This document shows, in pieces, positions 1 through 7,455 of a stretch of 64,000 nt of DNA (position 1 is the first letter of the stretch; every line of letters starts with the position of its first letter). The stretch spans positions 62,001-126,000 of the forward strand of contig NZ_BAAADS010000006.1 in assembly GCF_039522605.1 (NCBI RefSeq), read 5' to 3'. Origin of the DNA: Lentibacillus siamensis (GTDB taxonomy: Bacteria > Bacillota > Bacilli > Bacillales > Amphibacillaceae). Both the position numbers and the translations under genes were made by a program. The notes below the pieces were generated by a model. It ran no database searches, had not been told where the DNA came from, and saw nothing but the letters and a program-made list of their open reading frames with translations.

Positions 1-2
1 CA

Positions 3-188
3 GAAAGTCACCGCAACATGTTCGCATTACGTAAAAAAGTGACCGTGCCGGAATATGAAGCCATTTTTGAAGAAACATTGCCAACTGACGGTTCAACCGT
101 AAAGCTGGATATCGAGATGGATCCGGCAAAAATATGTCTGGCAGGCATTACCGAAAACATGCGCCAGTATGTGAATAAATCAAAATAG
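3..188 (+). CDS. mvaS: HMG-CoA synthase-like protein, C-terminal end (partial)
   Basis: An open frame enters from the left edge and stops at 188, giving the last 61 residues of a protein. It ends with a basic segment (FALRKKVTVPEYEAIF), a beta-like stretch and the tail LAGITENMRQYVNK, which resembles the C-terminus of bacterial hydroxymethylglutaryl-CoA synthases of the mevalonate pathway. The catalytic Cys/His region lies outside the window, so the family call rests on tail similarity only. A strong intrinsic terminator follows 11 bases after the stop, so this is the last gene of its transcript. Confidence 0.55.
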   Translation, partial: ESHRNMFALRKKVTVPEYEAIFEETLPTDGSTVKLDIEMDPAKICLAGITENMRQYVNKSK

Positions 189-198
189 CGAAAAAGAA

Positions 199-236
199 GC
201 AATCTTCCAGGGTTATTATGGAAGGTTGTTTTTTTT
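199..236 (+). terminator. Intrinsic terminator after the HMG-CoA synthase-like gene
   Basis: The stem CAATCTTCCA (200-209) pairs with TGGAAGGTTG (219-228) and is followed by eight T (229-236). Repeat A copy 1 begins two bases after the T-run. Confidence 0.85.
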
Positions 237-237
237 G

Positions 238-322
238 GCAGTAAGAAAGTATAAAACTTTCTTACTGCATAAGTGCAACTATGGCTGTCACCTAAAGGCT
301 TGGTGACAACCAAGTTTTCTAA
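238..322 (+). repeat. Palindromic repeat A, copy 1
   Basis: An 85-bp element. Its left end is a perfect 13-bp inverted repeat (GCAGTAAGAAAGT at 238-250 against ACTTTCTTACTGC at 256-268, loop ATAAA). A conserved spacer beginning ATAAGTGCAACTATGGC follows, then a second palindromic segment (GTCACC...GGTGAC, overlapping CTTGGT-GACA-ACCAAG), and it ends in AAGTTTTCTAA. It lies directly after the T-run of the upstream terminator. Near-identical copies are at 4376, 16464, 17785 and 43336, with a degenerate one at 45599. It encodes nothing convincing. Confidence 0.9.
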
Positions 323-387
323 GAAAATTTTTTTAACACGAATAATGAAAAGAGTATCCAATTTGCAGATACTATGGTGCGTGGAAG

Positions 388-1242
388 TCAGGAGTAAATT
401 CCGAATAACAACCCCGGATTCCTCTTCTCAATTTTATTGCATGTTGACCGAACTGCCCGCTTTACTTTATTTCTGTCGTCTTTAAGCAATACCTGAAAAA
501 TTTCCTTACATTCATTGACATGTTTCATGCCTTCTGCTGCTGAAAAGATTTTGGCAATATTCCAGCGGGCGTGTTCATCATCCACTTTAATCCAGTTATC
601 CAACCGGGCCAGCGTACTTTCCGGATAATAGCGCAAGAGACCATCGCCAATTGCAAATGCACCAAGGTTTTTTCTTACATAATGATCATCATCGGTAAGC
701 AGCTGTTCAACAAGATCAAGCAATGGTTCTGCGTATTCCGGTTTTCGTATTTTGCCGGCATATTTGGCTGCAAGCGCTGCAGCCCGGCGGACATTGCCGG
801 ATTCATCGGCAGTCCAGTTCATCATGTCATCATAAAATGCCTGGAAATGATTGGATAGAATATCACCACATGCGCCTGCTGCCCACTCCCGAACTTCCCA
901 ATTTTCATCATCAGCTAATATGCGCAGTTTTTCTGTCACTTGCTCCGGTTTTACCTCATAAATTTTACCAAGCAGATGGGCGGCGATTTCCTTTGCTGTT
1001 GGATCGGCTAGGTTCGCCAGCCCGAGCGCCATATCCAGGATGTCCTGTTTCATATCAATTTCAGTTAACACTCTGCTAACTGCTTTATTTTTAACAGCGG
1101 TCTTAGGCGTGTTTCGTGCACCGGTACCCAGTTTATTAATTTTTTCCATAGCTTTCAAAAAATGATACTGTTTCAATTCATGTACAAAGGCATTTATCGT
1201 GTCCATCCAATCCATCCCATCACGATTAGCGTTATCTTTCAT
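388..1242 (-). CDS. HEAT-repeat protein (DNA alkylation repeat type)
   Basis: A 284-residue soluble helical protein. From about residue 95 it contains repeated helical hairpins with the recurrent pattern D-(D)-x-x-x-V-R-x-x-A (DENWEVREWAAGACGD, DESGNVRRAAALAAK, DDDHYVRKNLGAFA), typical of HEAT or DNA-alkylation repeat solenoids such as AlkD. The Trp/Asp catalytic cluster of AlkD is not recognisable, so glycosylase activity should not be assumed; a scaffold role is as likely. No good Shine-Dalgarno precedes 1242, and in-frame ATGs at codons 10 and 13 are possible starts. It converges on the repeat at 238. Confidence 0.65.
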   Translation of the reverse strand: MKDNANRDGMDWMDTINAFVHELKQYHFLKAMEKINKLGTGARNTPKTAVKNKAVSRVLTEIDMKQDILDMALGLANLADPTAKEIAAHLLGKIYEVKPEQVTEKLRILADDENWEVREWAAGACGDILSNHFQAFYDDMMNWTADESGNVRRAAALAAKYAGKIRKPEYAEPLLDLVEQLLTDDDHYVRKNLGAFAIGDGLLRYYPESTLARLDNWIKVDDEHARWNIAKIFSAAEGMKHVNECKEIFQVLLKDDRNKVKRAVRSTCNKIEKRNPGLLFGIYS

Positions 1243-1283
1243 TATGATGGAGTAATATTCCGATGTCCATTATGCCCGAAAAA

Positions 1284-1904
1284 TTAATTATTCATCAGCA
1301 TCGGAGCAAGCGCGCTGTCTTCATTAATAATATCCTCAATTTCATAAACGGAAATCGGAAACATTGGAAAACCGTAGACATATGGTGTGATTTCATAAAG
1401 CTGAAAATAAATGACGAGTGTTTTGTCGGCAATATAAAAATCCTGATCTGGCTGAATGGTAACTGTGTCTTCAAATGTATCAATATTCCGCTCCTGAATC
1501 TGTTCATTAATCAGCTCAGACAACCGCTCCACATAATTGCTGCCCGGTTTAAATAAATCCTCCAGACTGCAACGCGTGCGTTTATCCAGGTCAAACGTGA
1601 GTGATTTGAGATATGTCATTCCATGTGCAGCATGGTAATGATACGCATAGTTGGATAAGGTTAAACTTAATACATTACGCTGGTTATTTTTGATTTCAAA
1701 TGATCCATCCATTTCCACAAGCGTGGTCGACATTTCATCCATCTGCATGTCAATGAGCTGTTGGGCCTCATGAATAATCGACTGGTTTATGAAATGCTCC
1801 ATTGATTGATTCCACATCCCGAAAACCTGTGGATAGATTACCTGGATTTGCGGTCCATTGCTTATTCTGGCCGCCTCAATATTAACTGGTAGTGATACTG
1901 GCAT
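1284..1904 (-). CDS. DUF3298/DUF4163-type protein
   Basis: A protein of about 206 residues with the layout of DUF4163 followed by DUF3298, the module that also forms the N-terminal half of PdaC-type deacetylases and the sensor part of RsiV. It shows the central segment YHYHAAHGMTYLKSLTFDL and a C-terminal PDQDFYIADKTLVIYF followed by ITPYVYGFP. Unlike PdaC (32938-34383) it has no membrane segment or NodB domain, so it is probably cytoplasmic or a free-standing domain. I chose the ATG at 1904 because AAAGGG precedes it at good spacing; the GTG nine bases upstream lacks one. Confidence 0.7.
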   Translation of the reverse strand: MPVSLPVNIEAARISNGPQIQVIYPQVFGMWNQSMEHFINQSIIHEAQQLIDMQMDEMSTTLVEMDGSFEIKNNQRNVLSLTLSNYAYHYHAAHGMTYLKSLTFDLDKRTRCSLEDLFKPGSNYVERLSELINEQIQERNIDTFEDTVTIQPDQDFYIADKTLVIYFQLYEITPYVYGFPMFPISVYEIEDIINEDSALAPMLMNN

Positions 1905-2054
1905 ACTTTTCACCCTTTACTGGTTTTATGCCCATTGTATTCAGAGAGAAGGGAAATGTGCTTTGAGGTCAAAGGTGTATTATTAGAGCATTCTTTTGCA
2001 GCGGCAAATCTGTTAGAGTATAAGGTAGTTTGATTGGTGATTGAGGGTGATCTG

Positions 2055-2933
2055 ATGGTCTATCCATACATAATGATGGTTTTTGTCGTTATTTTCTATG
2101 CGGGAAATATTCTAACTGGAAAGGCTATCAACGAGCTGCCGCCGTTTACGATAGCGTTTTTCAGACTGGTCGTTGCGTTTCTGGTTACACTTCCTCTTGG
2201 CATTCACAGTGCATGGCAATACCGGCATCGCTTTCTGGAAAATAAAAAGCCATTTCTGCTGATGACCATAACGGGTATCACCTTTTTCAATACGTTCATT
2301 TATGGTGCATTGCAATTCACTACATCGACCAACGTTTCCGTGCTGGAGACTGTTATTCCCGTTGTTACGGTTGTGTTAAGCGCTTTTTTGCTTAAAGAAA
2401 AATTGCTTACGATCCAAAAGTTTGGTGTGCTGCTGTCACTGTTGGGCGCTGTTTGGGTTGTTCTGGATGGCAATGTCTTTCAGATTGCTTCCATGGACTG
2501 GAATATAGGGGATGGCATCATGGTTGGAGCAATCGTGTCATGGGCCGTTTATTCCATTTTAGTAAAAAAATATATGCACCTGTTCCCGCAATTTGGTGCA
2601 TTGTTTGTCATGAACGGACTATCCGTCCTTGTTTTACTTCCTTTTGTCATTTTGGAATGGATTGTTGCCAGGGCCCCTTTCGGAACGTTCACCACTCAGA
2701 ATATTACGGGATTGGTGTATCTCGGGGTCTTTCCGTCGTTTATTGCATTGGTCTTTTATAACCGTGCCGTCGAACTGCTTGGTGCGTCACAGGCATCCGT
2801 GTTTTTAAACTTTCTGCCTGTTGTTACGATGACCGGTGCATATTTGTGGCTTCATGAGACAATCACATGGATGAAAATTGTTGGAGCACTGCTGGTTATT
2901 GGTGGAGTTATTCTGACTACACGGAAAAAGTAA
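2055..2933 (+). CDS. EamA/DMT family transporter
   Basis: A 292-residue integral membrane protein with ten predicted hydrophobic helices in two repeated EamA halves, typical of drug/metabolite transporters. The first half includes the motif region FFNTFIYGALQFTTSTNVSV and the second WAVYSILVKKY and ASQASVFLNFLPVVTM, both usual for the family. Substrate cannot be predicted. ATG 2055 has GAGGG seven bases upstream and is preferred to the ATG at 2034. It converges with the LysR gene, with only one base between the two stop codons. Confidence 0.85.
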   Translation: MVYPYIMMVFVVIFYAGNILTGKAINELPPFTIAFFRLVVAFLVTLPLGIHSAWQYRHRFLENKKPFLLMTITGITFFNTFIYGALQFTTSTNVSVLETVIPVVTVVLSAFLLKEKLLTIQKFGVLLSLLGAVWVVLDGNVFQIASMDWNIGDGIMVGAIVSWAVYSILVKKYMHLFPQFGALFVMNGLSVLVLLPFVILEWIVARAPFGTFTTQNITGLVYLGVFPSFIALVFYNRAVELLGASQASVFLNFLPVVTMTGAYLWLHETITWMKIVGALLVIGGVILTTRKK

Positions 2934-2934
2934 T

Positions 2935-3834
2935 CTACTGAAACTGCTGTAACCGTGAAAAAAATTGTTTTACAAACTCATNNNNNNNNNNNNNNNNNNN
3001 NNNNNNNNNNNNNNNNNNNNNNNNNNNNNNNNNNNTGCGCCTGACCTCAGGAATGTTAAGCGGTATTTTTACTGTCATTCTTGGAGTTGATTCATGAAAC
3101 GTGCTCTCCGGTAAAAGGGTGATGCCTATGCCCGCAGAAACTAGCCCTTTGATTGCGTCAAGATCTTCTCCCTCTCCGGAAATAGCGGGGGTGAAGCCTA
3201 CTTGTTTGCATGTATCCATGAGAATCTGTCGCAGGACATATCCCTCAGGAAAACTGATAAACTCATCCCCCCTCAAATCACTAAGATTGAGACTTTCCCT
3301 TTCTGTTAAATGGTGGTGTATTGGCAGTAACGCCAAGATGTTTTCGGTGAACAAAATATGCGATTCGATTTCGGGTCCGTCCTTAGGAACCGGTCCAAGG
3401 AAAGCCAAACCCATTTCACCTGCTTTTATGGAATCAATTAAAAATTGATACGATCCCTGCCGCAGATGGAATCTGGTATTCGGGTATTCATCCTTAAAGG
3501 CAGAAATCACATCTGGCATCAGATGACTTGATAAGCTTGTCGGAAAACCAATCTTGATTGTTCCGCGCTCGGGATCCAGGTATTCGTCAATTTGGTTGGT
3601 AGCATGTTCAAGGGCCTTTACGGCATTCTTTACATGTGTATAAAAAGTTCTTCCAATGTGTGTTAACTTTATATTTCGGCCTCTGCGGCTAAACAATTCG
3701 ACCCCAAGCTCATCTTCAAGATTGGCAATTTGCCTGCTTATTGCTGACTGAGCCACATGCAAATGAATGGCTGCCTCCGATACGTGTTCCCGCTCTGCCA
3801 CTTCCATAAAATATTGTAATTGACGCAGCTCCAT
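2935..3834 (-). CDS. LysR-family transcriptional regulator (contains assembly gap)
   Basis: An LTTR of about 300 residues. The N-terminal winged helix is clear (MELRQLQYFMEVAEREHVSEA..., then AQSAISRQIANLEDELGVELF), followed by the usual linker and a periplasmic-binding-protein-like effector domain (IKIGFPTSL, FLGPVPKDGPEIES, GEGEDLDAIKGLVSAGIGI). A run of 54 N interrupts the last quarter, so about 18 residues are unknown. The ATG at 3834 is set by GAAAGGTGG at proper spacing. It is transcribed away from the biotinyl/lipoyl-like gene at 4031; regulation of that neighbour through the 187-bp divergent gap is the usual LTTR arrangement and is an inference. Confidence 0.88.
   Translation of the reverse strand: MELRQLQYFMEVAEREHVSEAAIHLHVAQSAISRQIANLEDELGVELFSRRGRNIKLTHIGRTFYTHVKNAVKALEHATNQIDEYLDPERGTIKIGFPTSLSSHLMPDVISAFKDEYPNTRFHLRQGSYQFLIDSIKAGEMGLAFLGPVPKDGPEIESHILFTENILALLPIHHHLTERESLNLSDLRGDEFISFPEGYVLRQILMDTCKQVGFTPAISGEGEDLDAIKGLVSAGIGITLLPESTFHESTPRMTVKIPLNIPEVRRXXXXXXXXXXXXXXXXXXXEFVKQFFSRLQQFQ
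2982..3035. other. Assembly gap (N run)
   Basis: Fifty-four consecutive N inside the LysR gene. The flanking coding frame is preserved if the gap length is right, but the length may be a scaffold estimate. Confidence 0.99.
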
Positions 3835-4030
3835 TGCTATCATCCACCTTTCATCTCAAAAACAGATTGTTTTAATCTAAATTATATATTGTTTCGATTG
3901 AAATTTAAACATATAATTACTAATATACAGTAAATTTAGAATCGGTTTCTGCATCCTGACCTGCATGATACAAGTCTGTAAGTTAATAGAATACTTTTAC
4001 CAATGTTCATAAATAAAGGAGATGATTGTC

Positions 4031-4300
4031 ATGATGGTTATGGAATATGAAGTGTTTCCGCAACGCTGGGGATATAGACAAATTATCACAAGCCCAATTA
4101 AAGGAATTGTAGAAAGTATTATGGTTGAATCAGGAGAAAAGATTCAGGGACAGCAAATCTTGGCAATGATTCGGGAAGAGCAGGGAAATGTAAAACAAAT
4201 TTTGACCGGAGTAGACGGGGTAGTGGAGGCATTAGACGTGAAAGTCGGTGATAAAGTAGTCCGTGGCGATGTTGTTCTTTTTATAAAGGAAGATTTATAA
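4031..4300 (+). CDS. Biotinyl/lipoyl-like domain protein without the attachment lysine
   Basis: An 89-residue protein consisting of a single biotinyl/lipoyl-type beta barrel: ITSPIKGIVESIMVESGEKI near residue 20, and the second half GVDGVVEALDVKVGDKVVRG near residue 65. Carboxyl carrier and lipoyl domains carry a Lys in a hairpin (MKM or DKA) between the halves; here that turn reads AMIREEQGN and no Lys is in place. It may be a biotin-independent structural or binding homologue. The start at 4031 is chosen from AAAGGAG at 4015-4021; nearby ATGs at 4022 and 4034 cannot be excluded. It lies divergent from a LysR regulator and is followed by a terminator. Confidence 0.7.
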   Translation: MMVMEYEVFPQRWGYRQIITSPIKGIVESIMVESGEKIQGQQILAMIREEQGNVKQILTGVDGVVEALDVKVGDKVVRGDVVLFIKEDL

Positions 4301-4340
4301 AGCAATTCCAATGATAACCTTTTGAAAGCACATGATAAAA

Positions 4341-4373
4341 GACCCCCACCTGATTTACAGATGGGGGGGTTCT
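4341..4373. terminator. Bidirectional terminator between the biotinyl-like and MMPL genes
   Basis: The stem CCCCCAC...GTGGGGG-like (ACCCCCACCTG with the complementary ATGGGGGGGT) spans 4342-4370. On the plus strand it is followed by TTCTT; on the minus strand by CTTTTATC. The MMPL frame ends inside this structure. Confidence 0.7.
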
Positions 4374-4375
4374 TG

Positions 4376-4462
4376 GCAGTTAAGAAAGTATAAATACTTT
4401 CTTACTGCATAAGCGCAACTATGGCATTCGCAATAGAGTTTGGCGAATGCCAAGTTTTCTAA
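4376..4462 (+). repeat. Palindromic repeat A, copy 2
   Basis: Left hairpin GCAGTTAAGAAAGT/ACTTTCTTACTGC, spacer ATAAGCGCAACTATGGC, then a different right palindrome (GGCATTCGC...GCGAATGCC) before AAGTTTTCTAA. Compared with copy 1 the right stem has changed on both arms, so pairing is conserved although sequence is not. It follows the terminator at 4341-4373 and overlaps the 3' end of the MMPL frame on the opposite strand. Confidence 0.9.
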
Positions 4463-4530
4463 ACACTTACAGCACGAATAATGCTGATACAAAAAATCAT
4501 TGTTTTTATAAACGATTCGTTTCATCAACT

Positions 4531-4675
4531 CATTGAGCTCATGAATGTTTTCACCTTGTTGGTTCAATAATTTCAACGCCTCCGCGTTCAAATCCTGTTG
4601 TTCAGACATCTTGTTTTGTTTGATTAGCTCATTAAGGTCATGGATATTCTCACCTTGTTGACTTAATAATTTCAA
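4531..4675 (-). repeat. Direct repeat in the 3' part of the MMPL frame
   Basis: Two 46-bp copies (4531-4576 and 4630-4675, offset 99 bp) encode LLxQQGENIH(D/E)LNEL(I/M). The heptad-like hydrophobic spacing suggests a short coiled coil. The 99-bp (33-codon) spacing keeps frame. Confidence 0.8.
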
Positions 4676-6617
4676 TAATGCTAGTGCTGCAGCAACGATA
4701 ACAGGGCCACTTTCTTTCAGACCGGTTTTGATGGAGTGGATGTTATCGTGAGTCTGCTTGTATTCTTCGTGAATACGTGACATCAGGAATACTTCATAGT
4801 CCATGGCAAGCCCAAACAGCAAACCAATTGTTATCACGGGCAGAAAAGCAAGTATTGGACCGGTTGTGCTGATGCCAAACAGATCATTTAAAACGCCATC
4901 CTGCATGACTAAGGTTGTAAATCCTAAGGTTGCTGCGAGTGACAGAACAAATCCAAGCACAGCCTTAAGAGGTACGATGATGGAACGGAAAACAACCATC
5001 AGCAATACGAATGCAAGTAAAATAATGACACCCGCAAACAATGGGATCGCATCATTCAGCTTTTCAGACATTTCAATATTGATGACACTCCTGCCGGAAA
5101 TTTCTGTGTGTAATTCATACTGATCCTCTGCATGATCGCTATAATCACGCAGCTCATGAACCAGGTCATAGGTTGATTCATGGTTCGGACCTTTTTCCGG
5201 AATGAGGGAGATCAATGCATAGTCTTTATCCTCATCCATTTGTGGTGGTGTTACTCGTGCAACATTTTCCTTGTCCTGAAGATATCCCACCATGTTGGAT
5301 AAATCGTTTTGTAATGCCTTTGGATTATCTTTATCAGAAATATCTACAAGCATTGCGATGGGACCATTAATTCCTTCGCCAAAACCGTCTGCCATCAGCT
5401 CATACGCTTGTTTCGCTGTTGAATCTTCAGGTTTCATGCCATTGTCAGGAATTCCCAAACGCATATGCGAAAATGGTATAGCCAGTGCAGCCAGTAAAAT
5501 CAGTCCGGTCAAAAAGGCAATGACTGGTTTGCCAACAACAAATTTGGACCATGGTGTATTTAAATTGCTGCCGTAGCCAGATTTATTCCGTTTTGGTTTG
5601 ATTTTTTTATGGAAGATGCTAATTAACGCCGGCAGCAGGGTGAGTGCAGTTAACACCGCAAATAACACAGTAATTGCAGATGCAAAACCCATCACGGTCA
5701 GGAAGTCGATACCTACAAGTGACAGTCCGCATACAGCAATAATTACAGTGACGCCGGCAAAAATAACGGCACTGCCAGCTGTCCCGACCGCCATGCCAAT
5801 TGCTTTCATATGGTTGGACTCCGTTTTAATAATCTCACGGTATCTGAAGAGAATGAACAGCGCATAGTCGATGCCTAACGCGAGTCCAATCATAACTGCA
5901 AGCGCTAAGGTTACATTCGGAATATCAAATGCATACGTCAACAGGGCGATCGTTCCAATCCCGGAGCCAAGCCCGATGATGGCACTGATTATTGGCATAC
6001 CTGCTGCAATTAATGATCCAAATGCAATCAACAAGATGATAAATGCAACAACAACACCAATAATTTCTGGAGTGGAACTGATGTTTGTCATGGTCATTGC
6101 ATTGCCAGTCAATTCCGTTCGTATATCCTTACCCAATGACTTCATTGCATCTTTCACATTGTCGATGGAGTCCTTGTCGATGGACGTTTTCGAAACATCA
6201 TATTTAATATCGGCAAATGCTGTTGTCTATTCCTTATTGATTTGTTTATTTTTATACGGATCTGTTATTTGATTAACGTGCTTATCGTCCGTTTTAACTT
6301 CCTGTAACGCATCCCGAACAGCCTTTATCGTACTTTTATCCGTGATGCCTTTTTCTTCATCTGATTTAAAAACAACCCTTATTTTTGCTTTCTCACTGTC
6401 CTGATTGAATTCTTCCGCAATCTTGTCATTCGTATCCAATGAACTTAAACCATTCATCGTGATGCTGCTGGAGAACTTCGGATTATTTATGATGAGCGGG
6501 ATGACTATAGCCGCCAGAATAACAGCCCATGCCACTATAGCAGACCACTTGTGTTTTGCAATAAATGAACCTGTTTTGTACAAAAACTTTGCCAAAATAC
6601 TTCCTCCTATAATTTTA

Positions 6618-6696
6618 TACATACTGTGTAGATTGCACATGAAGCATATTACTACTTATATACCTGTATATAAAGATATAATTTACATACAGTGTA
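6618..6696. promoter_or_regulatory. Putative paired TetR operators between mmpL and tetR
   Basis: Two 13-bp sites differing at one position, TACATACTGTGTA (6618-6630) and TACATACAGTGTA (6684-6696), each with TACA-N5-TGTA symmetry, lie in the divergent gap 66 bp apart. One is close to each start codon, the arrangement expected for TetR autoregulation and control of the transporter. Confidence 0.6.
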
Positions 6697-6727
6697 TAGA
6701 TAAGCTACAAAAAAGGAGAACTGTAGC

Positions 6728-7273
6728 ATGAATAATACCGACCTAAGAGTGATAAAAACAAAAAGATCTCTTTCGAAAGCACTATTCGACTTACTGGAAA
6801 AACATACCATGTCGTCAATAACAGTGAGTATGATTTGTAATGAGTCCCTGGTGCATCGTACAACGTTTTATAAGCACTTTTATGATAAGTACGATCTGCT
6901 GATTCATTTATTTAAAGGCTTTTCCAAAGACTACTTTGAGCTGGATTTAAAACATCGTATTAATTCACCTTTTACATCTATTTCGTATATCATCAACACA
7001 CGCATTGATAACATTAGCAAGCGCCAAAAGAATGACCGTCAATTTTACGAAACGTTAGCGAATTACTTTGTGGACGTGTTTCAACATGATATTAAAGAAA
7101 ATGCAGATCGATTTTCGGTGGATTCAAGTGTGCCTAATGATTTAATTATTTATATTTACGGGGCGAATCTTCAGGCAATTATGGACTGGAATCGCAGTAA
7201 TAACAGTGAAAAAAGTTCTGAGGAGCTGGATAAAATTTTCCATAGAGTGGTCAATATCAAAATTAACAATTAG
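6728..7273 (+). CDS. TetR/AcrR family transcriptional regulator
   Basis: A 181-residue regulator. The N-terminal helix-turn-helix is clear (IKTKRSLSKALFDLLEKHTM, then ITVSMICNESLVHRTTFYKHFYDKYDLL); the rest is a helical ligand-binding and dimerisation domain of the YdgC/DhaS-like type. The ATG at 6728 has AAAGGAG upstream. It is divergent from the MMPL transporter and two matching palindromes lie between them, so it most likely represses the transporter and itself. If the transporter is really a pseudogene this repressor would be left without its partner. Confidence 0.88.
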   Translation: MNNTDLRVIKTKRSLSKALFDLLEKHTMSSITVSMICNESLVHRTTFYKHFYDKYDLLIHLFKGFSKDYFELDLKHRINSPFTSISYIINTRIDNISKRQKNDRQFYETLANYFVDVFQHDIKENADRFSVDSSVPNDLIIYIYGANLQAIMDWNRSNNSEKSSEELDKIFHRVVNIKINN

Positions 7274-7410
7274 ATTTATTGGAGTAATCCGTCATTATAA
7301 GCTTACCTAATTCAGGAAACGCAGTGTCTTATCTTGGGGGTGGAAAGAGTAGAGAAGAGGTACAGTTGATTACCGGAATGTTTATTAACCAAGGACACAT
7401 AGAGGTACAA

Positions 7411-7445
7411 GGAAGGCGATGACCTTTGTGTCACCGCCTTCCCTG
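7411..7445. terminator. Hairpin between tetR and the MHS transporter
   Basis: GGAAGGCG (7411-7418) pairs with CGCCTTCC (7435-7442), extended by TGAC/GTCA. It lies just after the transporter stop on the minus strand; the T-run is poor, so its efficiency is uncertain. Confidence 0.5.
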
Positions 7446-7455
7446 ATGTTTTGCT

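Larger units (their letters stand above)
4355..6595 (-). pseudogene. MMPL/RND-family transporter, interrupted by an in-frame stop and altered at the 3' end
   Basis: An MMPL-type exporter. The first segment (TTG start 6595, fixed by AGGAGG) has TM1 and part of the extracellular domain, then an in-frame TAG at 6227-6229 (between INKE and TTAFADIKYDV). The same frame continues unbroken to 4355, which implies a nonsense mutation rather than two genes. The remainder has the six-helix block, GIDYALFILFRYRE, a second extracellular domain and AMDYEVFLMSRIHEE. After GPVIVAAAL the last two helices are absent; instead come two QQGENIH-containing repeats and about 50 odd residues antisense to repeat A. 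Divergent from tetR, so probably its target. Confidence 0.8.

Noticed and set aside
8..361. Minus-strand 117-residue ORF at the left end
   Set aside because: It is antisense to the HMG-CoA synthase-like tail and to repeat A and has no ribosome binding site.
4803..6272. Series of plus-strand ORFs opposite the MMPL gene
   Set aside because: They are antisense shadows of a strongly coding frame and show no independent signals.
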